Positions 9,603-21,960 are shown, counted from the stretch's first letter. The stretch: 64,000 bases of DNA from Tridacna crocea (GCA_943736015.1 OX031057.1:54141001-54205000); one strand, 5' to 3'. The notes: generated from the sequence alone by a model not told the origin. Translations and numbers: made by a program.

Positions 9603-11756
9603 AGCTCACCTGAGCACGAGGTGCTAAGAGTGAGCTATTGTGATGGTGCTTTGTCTGGCATCCGTCGTGCGACGTCCGTCATCCGTCGACAACTTTTACC
9701 ATGTGTACTTTCTAGAGGCCACATTTTCCGTCCGATACTCATGAAAGTTGGTCAGGATGTTTGCCTCGATGAAATCTCGGATGAGTTCAAAAATGGGTCA
9801 TGTCGGGTCAAGGTCAAATCTTAGAAAAACCTTGTGTACGCTCTAGAGGCCATATTTTCAGTCTGATACTTATGAAAGTTGGTCAGAATGTTTGCCTGGA
9901 TGATATCTCAGACAAAATCGAAAATGGGCCATATTGGGTCAAAAACTAGGTCACTAGGTCATATTTTAGAAAAGCCTTGCATACGCTCTAGAGGCCACAT
10001 TTTCAGTCCAAAGCTCTTGAAGGTTGGTCAGAATGTTTGCCTGGATGATATCTCGGTAGAGTTTGAAAATGGGTCATGTTGGGTCAAAAACTAGGTCACT
10101 AGGTCAAATCTTAAAAAACCCATGTATACGCTCTAGAGGCCATATCTTCAGTCCAAAGCTCTTGAAAGTTGGTCAGAATGTTTGTCTTGATGATATCTCG
10201 GAGGATTTTAAAAATGGGTCATGTCTGGTTAAAAACTAGGTCACTAGGTCAAATCTTAGAAAAACCTTGTGTATGCTCTAGAGGCCACATTTTCAGTCCA
10301 AAACTCTTGAAAGTTGGTCAGAATGTTTGTCTTGATGATGTCTCAAAGGAGTTTGAAAATGGGTCATGTCGGGTTAAAAACTAGGTCACTGGGTCAAATC
10401 TTAGAAAAGCCTTTTCTACGCTGTAGAGGCCACATTTTAAGTCCGATACTCATGAAAATTGTCAGAATGTTTGTCTTGATGATATCTTGAAGGAGTTTGA
10501 AAATGGGTCATGTCAGGTTAAAAGCTAGGTCACTAGGTCAAATCTTAGAAAAACCTTGTGTATGCTTTAGAGGCCACATTTTCTGTCCCAAACTCTCGAA
10601 AGTTGGTCAGAATGTTTGTCTTGATGATTTTTTGGGCAAGTTTGAAAATGGGTCATTGGGGTCAAAAACTAGGTCACTAGGTCAAATCTTAGAAAAACCT
10701 TGTGTGCACTCTAGAGGCCACATTTTCAATCCAAAACTCCTTAAAGTTGGTCAGAATATTTGCCTTGATGATATCTTGGACAAGTTTGAAAATGGGTGGT
10801 GTGGAGACAAAAACTAGGTCACCAGGTCAAATGTTAGAAAAACCTTTTATACGCTCTCGAGGCCACATTTTCTGCCCAAAACTCTTGTAAGATGGTCAGA
10901 ATGTTCGCCTTGATGATACTTCAGACGAGGTTGAAAATGGGTCATGTGGAGTCAAAAACTAGGTCACCAGGTCAAATGTTAGAAAAACCTTTTATATGCT
11001 CTAGAGGCCACATTTTTAGTCCAAAACTCTTCAAAGTTGGTCAGAATGTTTGTCTTGATGATATCTCGGAGGAGTTTGAAAATGGGTCATGTCTGGTTAA
11101 AAACTAGGTCACTAGGTCAAATCTTAGAAAAACCTTTTGTACGCTCTAGAGGCCACATTTTCAGTCCGATACTCATGAAAATTGGTTAGAATGTTTATCT
11201 CTATGATATCTCAGAAGAGTTTGAAAATTGGTCATGTCTGGTTAAAAACTAGGTCACTAGGTCAAATCTTAGAAAAACCATGTGTACACTCTAGAGGCCA
11301 CATTTTCAGTCCAAAACTCTTGAAAGTTGGTGAGAATGTTTGTCTTGATGATATCTAGAAGGAGTTTGAAAATGGGTCATGTCGGGAAAAAAAAAGGTCA
11401 ATGGGTCAAATATTAGAAAAACCTTGTGTAGACTCTAGAGGCCACATTTTCTGCCTGATACTCTTTAAAGTTGGTCAGAATGTTTGTTTTGATGATGTCT
11501 CAAAAGAGTTTGATAATGGGTAATTGTCGGGTCCAAAACTAGGTCACTTGGTCAAATCTTAGAAAAACCTTTTGTACGCTGTAGAGGCCACATTTTCAGT
11601 CCAATACTCATGAAACCTGGTCAGAATAATTATCTAATTGAAATCTCAAAAGTGTTTGATGATGGGTAATGTCTGATAAAAAACTAGGTCACTGGGAAAC
11701 TAGATGGTTCATGTTTGGTCAATAGACTCAGGTGAGAGATCTCAGGGCCCTCTTGT
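9603..11756 (+). mobile_element. Helentron-like element with ~145-bp tandem core
   Basis: The left end AGCTCACCTGAGCACGAGG with inverted GTGAGCT makes a terminal hairpin, followed by CATCCGTCGTGCGACGTCCG. The core is about 14 tandem units of roughly 145 bp (next entry). The right end is CTCAGGTGAGAGATCTCAGG GCCCTCTTG. Open frames across the array are repeat artefacts without a start-to-stop gene. Nested in a MITE stem. Confidence 0.8.
9700..11720 (+). repeat. Tandem array, ~14 units of ~145 bp
   Basis: Units are marked by GTTGGTCAGAATGTTTG near 9749, 9879, 10023, 10173, 10315, 10458, 10603, 10747, 10893, 11038, 11182, 11329, 11473 and 11619. Each also holds CTCTAGAGGCCACATTTT and AAACTAGGTCACTAGGTCAA. 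Confidence 0.9.
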
Positions 11757-11889
11757 CTACTTTCCCCACAATGTTCCCTTATCTTTTATAGACAAATCCC
11801 ATTACATGTGCCACATTTACTATGCCCTTTAGAAATGCTTCCAGTTTGGATCAGCCTAAAATTTTGTAATGTGGTGAAGAGTGAAGTGC

Positions 11890-12119
11890 CTTATTCTTTA
11901 CCACACAATGACAACTTTTGCAGACTTTGAGTAAGAAGCCTTTCTGTGACATTTCAGGAAAAAGAGAAAGTGCTGATTACCAACCAGCATTTTCTGCTTT
12001 TCCCACAAAGTTTTCTACCCAATCAAAGAAAATTGTGTCATGTAAACCTCTATGAAATCTTTGTCTGCAAGCGTTTTCAAATTTGATAGGTCTAAATTTT
12101 GCTGTTTGGTAAAGGGTTT
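11890..12119 (+). mobile_element. TTAA-palindrome MITE
   Basis: Forward copy with a worn stem and tip (GCTGATTACCAACCAGC). The right end is TTTGGTAAAGGGTTT. Confidence 0.7.
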
Positions 12120-14030
12120 GGAAAAACTATTTTTGTCACCATTGTGACCAGTCTAGATCAAGATGAAATATGCACAAACTGTACAATCTGATGTTTCACC
12201 AACCCTGTCCAGTTTGTTTATATTCCATTTATCAGAGGTTTTATTGTATACTGAATGTATGTGTTTGTTTTATATGGAGCTATAGACTCAGACATTGTGT
12301 TACTTTTCATGGATGTCATATCTGTTTGTCAAGAGATTGTTTGTCAGTACACATTTTTATTGAGTTGCCTGGTGCCGGAGCAATCAGGCTCTCATTGTTA
12401 TCATGCTGATTTATTGGATGACATAAGCGTACTTCTGGCCTTGTACTGCTTCCCTTCCCAAGTTTCAGTTTGCGAGATGAAAAATAGTTTTGTAATTATT
12501 CGTCGAACAGGTCGGTTTTTTTCAGTGGTAGATAATTTACAAACTGTCTTTGTGATAACGATTATGTCTATCAAGACTGAAGTATCTAACGATTTTGTCA
12601 GAGTTAATCAGTAAGGATCAGACAATAATGTATATCTATTATTGCGAGTACCTGAAGTACTTTGATAATTTGTTGAGTCTGTAATATTTTTGGAATTTGT
12701 ATTCTCAATTGAATAAATCATAGATTTTAATTTCAATCAGTGTTTATGTTGTCTTAAATATATGCATTTTTCTTTCCTTATAATTTGAAATGAGTACATT
12801 GTAATTTTTTGTTTAAAGTCGTTGTATATTACCAGGTCAAGAAATCACAACGCTTTTAGAAATTCAAAATTCAAAATTCTGACCCCGTTTAGTCAATTTA
12901 TAATATATTTATGACTTTTAATTGTGCCCTGCTTGGGCTACTGCTATAACTGTCTATGACAGCAAGGTCTGCGTAACCTGTTTCAGAGAACCCACCCTTT
13001 TCACGCTGGGAATCTAGGCAGAACAGAGTGGAGCAGCTACAAAGAAATACGACAATGGCTCAGTAGGTGCCTTCCTATCTATAATGCTAAGGATTAAACA
13101 ACGCCCGCACACATTTTAATAGACTAGTTCTAGAGAGCTTCAGACTCATTCCAAACACAAGAGGTTGACTTGGGGTGGCTCTTGAACGGACCAAACAGCC
13201 CTGCTTCAGAGAGGTTGAGACTCATCCTGTCAAAAGTATCCTGTTTCAACATGCTCATTACAAACCTAGCCTAAAACAGACATGTTCCAAGTAGTTTGAA
13301 GCTGAGGAATGTTGTTTTTAAGTTCTAATCTCGACAGTGATGGTTGAACAGATTGGTCTGAAACACAGACCGATAGTGATTCAGCACAACACCGTTCCTC
13401 GCCAGCTTCAGGCAAACTTGAAATGCTTCAAAGACATTTGTTCAAAGACATTTGAAGCAAAGTAAGACTAAGCTGGTGTTTGAAGCCAAGTCATGAACGA
13501 CGGTTTTATCCAAGGTTCATATCCGTCTGTTTAAACCAAAGACAGAAATCTGAGTTTGGCACTCTCTTCATAGACTGGATAAGACAGTGCTTTGGCGTCC
13601 AACAGATAATCTGTCAAGATAGTATGATGCTTTTGTAACTTTAGTTTCACATCAGTTGAGGCCAGAAAGCCTGAGGAAAATTCTATATATCACCAGAACT
13701 GTACATGTTACCTGTTAAGATATTGACACATGAGAAAGAAACCCACTAATCATTATCATCATCATCATCATCATATCTCTAGACAGATTCAAATCTTTGA
13801 AAACAACCATTTCGTTCACAAAAGTATGCGATAACAAATCGCTTACACAGAGACCTCAAGTGTAATTTGCGTATCTGAGATAAATGGTTATTTTTGACAT
13901 GATATAAATGTTAACCAATCAGATCAGGAGAAATTTCTTTGCAGTATAATAATGTCCAAATGTCACTGGCAGATAAATATGTTGTCCAGAGCCCGTATTC
14001 ATGAACCATTCTTAATAACATTTTATTCTC
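12120..14030. other. No gene recognised; possible 3' UTR-like stretch
   Basis: Largely repeat-free by eye. An AATAAA at 12712-12717 with T-rich sequence after it could end a transcript, perhaps a long POFUT1 3' UTR, though about 3.9 kb lies between. A CAT microsatellite lies at 13750-13775. Nothing in 12900-13600 matches a gene I know. Confidence 0.3.
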
Positions 14031-14035
14031 CAAAA

Positions 14036-14258
14036 ACTTTCCCAGACAACTAATTTTGGACTCTTCCAAACTGAAATAGTTTGCAGACGGCAATGTTAAA
14101 CTAGATAAAAGCGGTAGAAAGTTCTCCAATAGGGCAGAAAAAACATGGTGTGAAAAGGAGAAATTACTCATTATGAGCAGTTTCTCCTTTTCCAACATTG
14201 TTTTCAAAATATTGTACTGCACACATGTAAAAATGAAGGTTTGTTTGGGAGTAGGTTG
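14036..14258 (-). mobile_element. TTAA-palindrome MITE, subfamily C
   Basis: Reverse copy with CTTTCCCAGACAACTA at the left and GGTTTGTTTGGGAGTAGG at the right. The hairpin tip is ATTACTCATTATGAGCAGTTT, a worn form of the CTCG/CGAG tip. Confidence 0.7.
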
Positions 14259-14774
14259 ACATATATGTAATCTGGCTCCATTTTCACTAAAGATTAAAAA
14301 AAAGAAAAAACATTCTCAGTCATATTTTCCAAGATTTTGCAAGTTTGAAATGAAGCAAAACACCTGATTGGCTAAGCCAAATGGTTCAGCCTGTCAGAAT
14401 TTGTGTTCCTTTCAACTGCAGAAAATACTGTAGAATAGGACAAAGAATGTTCTTTAAAATGGTTTGTAAAAGGAGCTTGATTCTGAACAATTCTCTGAAT
14501 TTCAGAGAAGCACATTTTCTGATTGGCCAACCCATTTCTATCCAATCAGAAACTGTGTTACTTCATGAATGCAGAGTTGGGACAGAATGATATTTAGAAA
14601 GGTTGGTGGAGATGGACCTTTGTCTCAGTTCAAACCTACTTCTGTTTCATATCTAAGTATTCTTATTTAAGGGTCCAAAAATGCATAGATTGATGAGTTG
14701 CATTAGATATAGTAATTGTAAGCACATCATTGTACAAGGCAAAGTATGGAAATAAATATATCGAGTATTCACCA

Positions 14775-15003
14775 TTAACCCTTTACCACATAAGAAGAAT
14801 TTAGACCTGTCCGAATTGAAAGCATTTGCTGATGACAGTTTCAATGTGGCTCATATGGAATAATTTTTCTTTGATAGGATATAAGATATTGTGGGAAAGG
14901 GAGAAAATGCTGGTTACCAGCATTTTCTCCTTTTCCCACAATGTTTTCAAAAGGCTTCTTATTCAGGGTCGTACAAAGTCATCATTGTGTGGTTAAGGGT
15001 TAA
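14775..15003 (-). mobile_element. TTAA-palindrome MITE, full copy
   Basis: Reverse copy with a near-perfect stem. Its right-hand TTAA (15000-15003) is also the left-hand TTAA of the next copy. Confidence 0.9.
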
Positions 15004-15221
15004 CTCTTTGCCTAATGAGGAAATTTTTTTTACTTCACCAAATTGAATGCATTTGCTGACAATAAAACAAATGCACTGGTAGCTGAAATTACAACTTCTG
15101 TATATACTAGGGCAGAAAACCTTGTTGGCAAAGGTTACCAGTAGTTTCTCTTTTTCCTCTAACGTTTTCAAGCCTCATACACAGGGTTGTTAAACCTTGG
15201 GATTGTATTGTAAAGAGTTAA
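15000..15221 (-). mobile_element. TTAA-palindrome MITE, stem worn
   Basis: Reverse copy sharing its first TTAA with the previous one. The left stem is reduced (CCTTGTTGGCAAAGG) with the tip as GGTTACCAGTAG. Ends TTGTAAAGAGTTAA. Confidence 0.75.
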
Positions 15222-15469
15222 TGTGGCCCTTCAGATTTTGGGAAGAAAATTTTACAAAAATACAGAAAAGTTGACCTTTACTCCCAAAGACTTTTAATTT
15301 TTATTCATAAAACCACAGTAGTCGAAAACCATCTGACAACAAGAGAAATTAGGTATTTAATACAGCCCAGTAAAGGTAAACATGGTCTATTTTTACATGG
15401 GCAACTCGCTCATTTACATACTGGAAATACACAGACAAATCTTCAAACAAAGCATCCGAAGAAGACATG

Positions 15470-15612
15470 ATGGTAACCAGCATTTTCTCCTTTTTCCACA
15501 ATGTTTTCTACTCTTCTAAGGTCATGTTTCAATTCTTGAGCCACGTTTATTTTGTCTTCTGCAAATGCTTTCAATCTGAAAGGGTCTAAACTCTATTGTT
15601 TGGTAGTGTTAA
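15470..15612 (+). mobile_element. TTAA-palindrome MITE, right half only
   Basis: Begins in the hairpin tip (GGTAACCAGCATTTTC) and keeps the right stem, right arm and terminal GGTAGTGTTAA. Confidence 0.75.
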
Positions 15613-15731
15613 ATAACATAAGACATTACAATGAAATGTAAATATACATAGCCATGACTTGCAAACAACCTATATACAAAGTTAATGTAGATAATTCTTA
15701 ATGTTACTGGTAAATCTGTTACAGAATTCAC

Positions 15732-15944
15732 CTAATTAACACAGGAATAAAGCAGTCTTTGAGAACCAAAGGTAACTGTGAAGTGGCCAATGATCAACTT
15801 CAAGACCGATTGTTGCTGATGTATGTTGGAGGATTTCGTGAGCAGATCCCAGGTTACAAAGGTCATGATGACAGTATTTATGGCCAGCCGAGTCTCCAAT
15901 GCATTGAGAAATCCTTTGAGTCGGACCATCGGACGACCTGTACA
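15732..15944 (-). other. Possible exon, strand ambiguous
   Basis: On the - strand the stretch from an acceptor-like TTCTTCATCAAG reads 70 codons (CTGRPMVRLKGFLNALETR...) to a stop and would join in phase with the candidate exon 17255-17384. On the + strand an equally open frame runs from an acceptor TCTGTTACAG at 15724 to a stop at 15974 (VANDQLQDRLLLMYVGG). Both look protein-like and only one can be right. No family was recognised. Confidence 0.3.
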
Positions 15945-16009
15945 CTTGATGAAGAAAAGAGAGAAATTAATTAAGATATAACTTTATACATTAATATCAG
16001 CATTACCCT

Positions 16010-16297
16010 TTAAATCTTTCCCAAACAACAAAATTTTGACAGGTCCAAATTGAAAGCATTTGCAGACAACAAAATAAATGTGACTAAAGAATTGAAATTT
16101 TTTTTAGGAAAGGAAGAAAACATTGTGGTAATAAAAGAAAATGCTAGTTACCAGCATTTTCTCCTTTTCCCACAATGTTAACAATTTGGGAAAAGGAGAA
16201 AAAGCGGGTTACCAGCATTTTCTCCTTATCCCACAATGTTTCAAAAGGCTTCTTTCACAGGGGTGCTGAAAGTCGGGATTGTGAGGTAAAGGGTTAA
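16010..16297 (-). mobile_element. TTAA-palindrome MITE with two palindromes
   Basis: Reverse copy with TTAA at both ends. The stem-loop occurs twice, near 16117-16178 and 16180-16239, separated by AACA. The second tip reads GCGGGTTACCAGC. Confidence 0.85.
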
Positions 16298-16405
16298 CCA
16301 TTTCTTTGTAAATAATATGAGATTATCATCCTATCATATTCATTATCAGAAATAAATTATGATAAAGTACTTTTGTCTTTGTCTTTGGACTTAATTCTCT
16401 CTTCA

Positions 16406-16591
16406 GGGCCTGTATTCACCAACCATTCTTAAGACTGTTCTTAGTCTTATTCTCCAGAATTTTCTACATTTGTGAGTAACACAACTTTTGATTGGCTAAA
16501 CCGAATCAGAAGTTGTGTTACTTACGAATTTAGAAAACCTTGGAGAATAAGACTAAAAATATTCTCAAAAACTGTTGGTGAATACAGGCCC
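16406..16591. mobile_element. TIR element (GGGCCTGTATTCACCAAC)
   Basis: Inverted ends GGGCCTGTATTCACCAACC and TTGGTGAATACAGGCCC enclose an inner palindrome, AACACAACTTTTGATTGGC with complement AATCAGAAGTTGTGTTAC. A non-autonomous DNA element. Related worn sequence lies at 14340-14620. Confidence 0.8.
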
Positions 16592-17254
16592 AGGTTTTGT
16601 TGTAGTTGGACCCTTGTCCCCATCGTGGCTTTTAAGATCGCCAACCTCATTGGACATTTTTACATGGGGACTAACATTACAAACACAAAACTGGAAAAAA
16701 GAGCATTACTATTTCAAAAATATGTTGATGGTTTCTTGCCTTTGTAGTTTAAGTTCTACAATTTTGATTGTGAACAATTTGTCTAAGTTTAAAGCAAATG
16801 TCTTTAGTAGTATCAGAGATAATATAAATTGTTTAAGTTTTCGCCCAAGATGACACCAGGGCTACAACAGTACCTTGACCTTTTCTTTCAAAACAGCTGA
16901 GCTAAACATTGGTACCCTAGTGGCCATTCTAAATCAAACCATGGGATTATGCCATTGGTACTTCATTTGAAAAATGATTCTACCCAGCACATAACTCAAT
17001 GGTAAATAACTACATCTGTAAAATAGAATGGTAATCTATAGATAAAACATACTAGGTTAGTCAATCAAGTACAAAATTATCATGTGCATAAAACTTGACA
17101 TTACTCTTGCCAATATATATTTTTCGCTATCTAAACTTATGTTAGACAGAAGCAACATTTTCATTCAATTACTAGTACATCTTCATCAGGTACCAAAGCA
17201 TTACCATGGCCATGAATGGACTTGCATGGAAGAAAGGCAATCGACTAATCTTAC
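16592..17254. other. No gene recognised
   Basis: AT-rich. Open frames near 16600-16850 lack splice signals and protein character. Confidence 0.3.
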
Positions 17255-17384
17255 CTCCGAAGGTTGGCAAACAAGCTCTTGGGATTGATTAATGTGTAAT
17301 AGTTTTGAAGACTGTTCACTGTGCAGTTTTAAGTTCATAATTTGTCCTTCTCTGAATGCCAGACCTTCGTATACTTCTTGAAAG
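17255..17384 (-). other. Candidate exon, 43 codons
   Basis: On the - strand an acceptor TCTTTTTCAG and a donor GTAAGA bracket an open stretch reading FQEVYEGLAFREGQIMNLK and on to CQPSE. It begins one base into a codon and ends in phase 0. The signals are good but I recognise no family, so it may belong to an unidentified - strand gene at 15.7-18.2 kb. Confidence 0.35.
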
Positions 17385-17700
17385 CTGAAAAAGATATTAT
17401 ATTTTTTCAAACCAAATATAGAAACATGAGTATTAAAAATCTAGATAAAGCTTTGAATAGCAAGGAAGTAAAACATTATCATAAATATCTTTACTGTTAA
17501 AACCAGGGAGGTAAAATTGTATTGGAGATATTTGTACTGTTAGACTAGAAAAGGAGAAAATTTATTTCTAGGGAAGCATTGTCACCTTTCTTTCTTTCAT
17601 ATCTTTGGAAAATATGCCTAGGTGTAACAAACAATGAAAAAGATGTTAGTTTTAAGTGTGCCTCCAACTTCATTCAGTGATAACCATAGCAACAGCTCAC

Positions 17701-17929
17701 TTAACCCTTCACCAAACAATCCCTGGTTTTTACGGCCCAGACAAAGAAGCCTTCTGAAAACATTGTGGGAAAAGGAGAAAATGCTGGTAACCAGCATTTT
17801 CTCCTTTACCCACATTTTTTCTGTTTTTTCTAAAGTCAAGTTTCAGTTTTGCAGTCATGCATATTTTGCCGTCTGCAAATGCTTTCAATTAGGACAAGCC
17901 TAAATTTTGTTGTTTGGTATAGAGTGAAT
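17701..17929 (+). mobile_element. TTAA-palindrome MITE, full copy
   Basis: Forward copy with B-like left arm (TTCACCAAACAATCCCTGG). The stem is nearly perfect (CTCCTTTACCCAC on the right). Confidence 0.85.
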
Positions 17930-18056
17930 TATGTGTGTCCAGGGTTACACCCTTACTAGACCATGGCTGTGGTGTGTCTTGCCTATGAAAACTGTCCAGA
18001 AAAACCCAGCACTTCAAGTGAGGATTGAATCAAGGCTGCAAGTACAGATTGTATAC

Positions 18057-18193
18057 CTTCGTCAAAAAGCCATGTTTGATCCCATTGGTAATTTATTTCC
18101 AGTAAGATACCAGTACTGAAATGTATCTGTGAAAAACCATGCTCTACACAGAGACTATCATCCTTCACCCAATCTTCAACAGCTTCAACATCC
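18057..18193 (-). other. Candidate exon, unrecognised
   Basis: On the - strand a long pyrimidine run plus CCAG precedes DVEAVEDWVKDDSLCVEHG, continuing to NYQWDQTWLFDE with a possible donor GTATAC. The frame stays open to 17983. The + strand is also open here (17931-18119), so strand and reality are uncertain. Confidence 0.25.
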
Positions 18194-18208
18194 CTGGAAA
18201 AAAAAAAA

Positions 18209-18506
18209 GATTTTGAAAACATTGAAGGAAACGGCGAAGTTGGTTACCAGGTTTTCCTCATCTTGCAATGTTCTTACAATGTTTGAAAAGTTCTACCCTT
18301 TTCATGACAAAATACATCATTTGAGCCTTACATAACTTTGTTGTCTGCTAAATAATCAAATAGGAAAATGTGAACCAAATGATGTGATGTCTTTGAGGGA
18401 TATTAAACATTTTTGGAAAAATGAGAAAAAGCTGGTTACCATCAGCATTTTCTCCTTTTTTCAAAACTTTTTCAAAAGGCTCCTTCCTCAGGGTTGCTCG
18501 TATAGA
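18209..18506. mobile_element. Two degenerate TTAA-palindrome MITE fragments
   Basis: 18209-18358 keeps GAAAACATTGAAGG, GGTTACCAG and a right arm. 18390-18506 keeps GGTTACCATCAGCATTTTCTCC and AAAAGGCTCCTTCCTCAGGG in reverse orientation. Both are strongly decayed. Confidence 0.5.
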
Positions 18507-18518
18507 ATTGTTCTAAGT

Positions 18519-18594
18519 TGTCCGTTTACTTCAAAACCTTGTAACTACAGCTTGTAACAAGCTGTAGTTACAAGATTTTCAAAGTAAACAACAA
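18519..18594. repeat. Near-perfect 76-bp palindrome
   Basis: Arms of about 37 bp: TTGTCCGTTTACTTCAAAAC, CTTGTAACTACAGCTTGT and the complement ending GTAAACAACAA. One or two mismatches. Not part of the MITE family. Confidence 0.85.
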
Positions 18595-18643
18595 GTGATT
18601 TATACCGAAGAACACAGGTATAGCTATGAAAGTATTTCAGTAT

Positions 18644-18876
18644 TTAACTCTTTACCAAACAACAAAATTTTAGACTGGTTCAAATTGAAAGCACTTGCAG
18701 ATGACAAAATAAATGTGACTAGTCTACAGAACTGAATTTGTTTTCGGAAGGGTAGAAAACAATGTGGGAAAAGTAGAAAATGATTGTTACCAGCATTTTC
18801 TCCTTTTCCCACATTGTTTTCAAAAGGCTTCTTTTACAGGGGTGTTAAAAGTCGGGATTGTGTGGTAATGGGTTAA
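18644..18876 (-). mobile_element. TTAA-palindrome MITE, full copy
   Basis: Reverse copy, TTAACTCTTTACCAAACAAC to TGTGGTAATGGGTTAA. The stem is mismatched at the tip (GATTGTTACCAGC). Confidence 0.85.
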
Positions 18877-18879
18877 CCT

Positions 18880-20316
18880 AGGCTAATCTTTCTTGCATTT
18901 GGCTTAGATCTAAAACTAGATTTTACCTTTGTGTACAATAAAATGCTAGCTCTTTTTAGCTTCTATAGTCAAATGTCCCTAGCTCTTATGATACCTCAAA
19001 TACTTATAAAAAATAACTGATTAAACCTATTTGATGAACAATTCTTTACAAAAAAATCGTGGTCTGTAGACTCAAGACTTACAAAAAGACAAGTCCCAAC
19101 GCGTTTTTACTGTGTCGTCTGCAATAATAGTGTTATCCGGATATATGGTTACTTTTCGCAAGAACTAATAAGACTGTTTTTCGGTCTTTTACGTGCTAAA
19201 GAACATCATTTCTATCAGTTTCTGTGGCTAGTTTCAAAGTTTAAATTATACATTATAACTAACCAAGTTTGGAAAAGAGACAATGTATTTTCGTAAATCA
19301 TATCGTATGCTATATTTCGTAGGAGCCGCGGGAACGCAATGTTGACCTTCCTCCACGCTATCTTCTGTTTTTTAACTTTTACTACTATCTAAACAATGAT
19401 AATTACATTCTAAAGCGCATATACATGTACATATAAAAAAAAAAAAACATTGCAATTCATCCATCAACTAAACGTACATGTGAGTTTGTTTGCGTAAAAT
19501 TACAGACCACAGCAAAGCATTTTCATTTCTTGGTCAAAGGGAGAAAACTCGTACAGTCTTATGCCACAGTAGCATACGAGTTACCTCCCTTACATGATTT
19601 CCCCCCCACTCTTCCGCCCTTTAGCGACGGCTGAGAGGAAATCTTTCTTTAGCGAAAAAAAAGATAATTAAATGTCTAAAAAAAAAAAGCATGATTCATA
19701 AACTTATTTCATAAAAAATTCAAATACTTATCTTTTGTCATCAATACAGTAAATATTTCGGTTTGCAAACTTTTAGTTGAAAAATTAAATGATTTGTTTA
19801 TGGTCAAAGGGAGGAAACTCGTACAAGGAAACTTACATAATACAAGCTATTTCTCCTAGCTCGCTCGTTATACTCTCGTCAGTAAATAATTTAAGTGGAT
19901 AAAGAAAAAATCATTTTAACCTTTTATCTTCGACCCAAACTCTCTGCGAAGAAATTAATATTGTGTTTGAAATGTTTTTATTTTGTTTTTCCATAGACTT
20001 CTTGCAGGAACCTAAGTTTAAATTTTTTTACTCTATATTCAGCTTTAGCAAAAACGTTTTATCATAAAGAGAAATCCATCTTTACTTCTCTTTTCTTATC
20101 CACCATTCGAAGGGTACGTTTTTTGTTAAAGGTTCTAAACAGTGAATAATACGTTACAGCTGTGGGACGAATTGAATCATATTTGTAAGGGAGTAAACTC
20201 TTATTCTATGCTACATTTTTTCAAGAAGAGTTGCTTCCCTTAGACCATTAATTTACACTTGGAGGGGGGGTTAAAGTACGCAGCTATATTATTCATCTGT
20301 ACGGATTTTTTTTTTT
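18880..20316. other. No gene recognised
   Basis: Unique-looking AT-rich DNA. An inverted pair AAGGGAGAAAACTCGTAC and ATACGAGTTACCTCCCTT (19541-19592) recurs loosely at 19805 and 20190, suggesting an old repeat. No exons or RNA genes seen. Confidence 0.35.
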
Positions 20317-20439
20317 AGCTCTACTGGCTTAAAGCCAGCAGAGCTTATGTCATGGCGTGATGATGGTGTGCTTTCCATCGTCCGTCTGTCTGTATATCCG
20401 CCTGTCTGTCCTTTAGTCTTTTTCTTGTTTACGCCATAA

Positions 20440-21960
20440 AGTTTGCATTTGTGGTCAGATTTTCATGAAACTTGCACAGTTTGTTTATCTCATCAGTAGC
20501 TTTAATCCAATTGATTTTGAAAAATATCTGACAAACAATATGGGAAAAGTAGCCATTTCAAATTGAAAATTCCCATTTCTTCTTCACACGATAAAGTCTG
20601 TATTTATGCTCAGATTTCCATAAAACTTGAAGAGTTTGTTGATTTTATCAATAGCTTCAACCCTATTGACATTTGAAAAAAAAACAACAAACAATGAGGG
20701 AAAAGTAGCCATCTCAATTTCAGAACCATCATTTTTTGTTTATGCGATTTAGTCTGCATTTGAGGTCAGATTTTCATGAAACTTGCACAGTTTGTTAATC
20801 TCATCAGCAGCTTTAATCCAACTGATTTTGAAAAGTATCTGACAAACAATAAGGGAAAAGTAGCCATTTCTTGTTCACACGATAAAGTCTGTATTTGTGG
20901 TTAGATTTCCATGAAACTTGAAGATTTTGTTGATCTTATCAATAGCTTCAACCTTATTGACTTTTGAAAAAAATCCAACAAACAGTATTGGAAAAGTAGC
21001 CATTTCAATTTCAAAACTTTCATTTCTTGTTTAAGCAATAAAGTCTGCATTTAAGGTCATATTTTCTTGAAACTTGCACAGTTTGTTTATCACATCAGTA
21101 GCTTTATCCCAATTGATTTTGAAAAATATCTGACAAACAATATGGGAAAAGTAGCCATTTCAAGTTGAAAATTCCCATTTCTTGTTTATATGATAAAGTC
21201 TGTATTTATGGTCAGATTTCCATGAAACTTGAAGAGTTTGTTGATCTTATCAAAAGCTTCAACCCTATTAACTTTGAAATAAATCCAACAAACAGTATGG
21301 AAAAAGTAACCATTTCAATTTCAGAACTTTCATTTCTTGTTTATGCAATATAGTCTGCATTTGAGGTCAGATTTTCATGAAACTTGCACAACTTGTTTAT
21401 ATTATCAACAGCTTATCCCCTACAGATTTTGGGGAAAAAAATTCTAAAAACAGTATGGGAAAAGTAACCATTTCAAGTTGAACATTTTCATTGCTTGTAT
21501 ACATGATAGAGGCTTTATTTGTGATCAAATTTTTGTGATTTTTTCACAGTTTTTTTATTTCATCAATAGCTTTAATGCTGTTGTTTTTTTAAAAAACCGA
21601 TCAAACAGTAATGGAAAAGTAGCCATTTCAAGTTGAAAATTTCAATTTCTAATTTACATAATAAAGTCAGCATATGTTTTGTATTATCAACATCTGCAAC
21701 CCTATTGATTTTGAAAAAAATCTGACAGTATGGGAAAAGTAGCGATTCACAGTTGAAAATTTCCATTTCTTGTTTAGGCAATAAAGTTCACAATGCTGAT
21801 TAAACCCTTTTGGAACTTGCAAAGATTCATCAAGGGATTGAACTCTAATGAAAGTATAAAAAAAAACAAGTAAACTGTTCAGGAAAAGTAGCCATTTGGT
21901 CACTTGTATCATTTTCTTAAATTCCACATTATTTGTCAAATTTCTTTGAAATTTACTAGG
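20440..21960 (+). repeat. Tandem core array, ~150-bp half units
   Basis: About nine half units carry AAAGTCTGCATTTGAGGTCA or a variant, then a TCATCAGTAGC/TTATCAATAGC segment and AAAAGTAGCCATTTCAA. The last units decay progressively. Confidence 0.8.

Larger units (their letters stand above)
9503..11883 (+). mobile_element. TTAA-palindrome MITE split by a 2.15-kb element
   Basis: The left piece (9503-9602) runs from TTAACCCTTTGCCACAC to GGTAACCAGCATTTTT. The right piece (11757-11883) resumes with CTACTTTCCCCACAATG and ends GTGGTGAAGAGT. The interruption is in the right-hand stem, between CATTTT and CTCC. Confidence 0.8.

Noticed and set aside
9564..11107. Series of open frames reading SRGHIF.PKLLKVGQNVCLDD-type repeats
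   Set aside because: They follow the ~145-bp tandem DNA units of a mobile element, change frame between units and have no independent start or stop logic. Not a repeat protein.
13740..13790. CAT microsatellite considered as part of a CRISPR-like or regulatory array
   Set aside because: Simple trinucleotide repeat only. The many hairpin repeats in this window also lack the regular spacer pattern of CRISPR, and the genome is animal.
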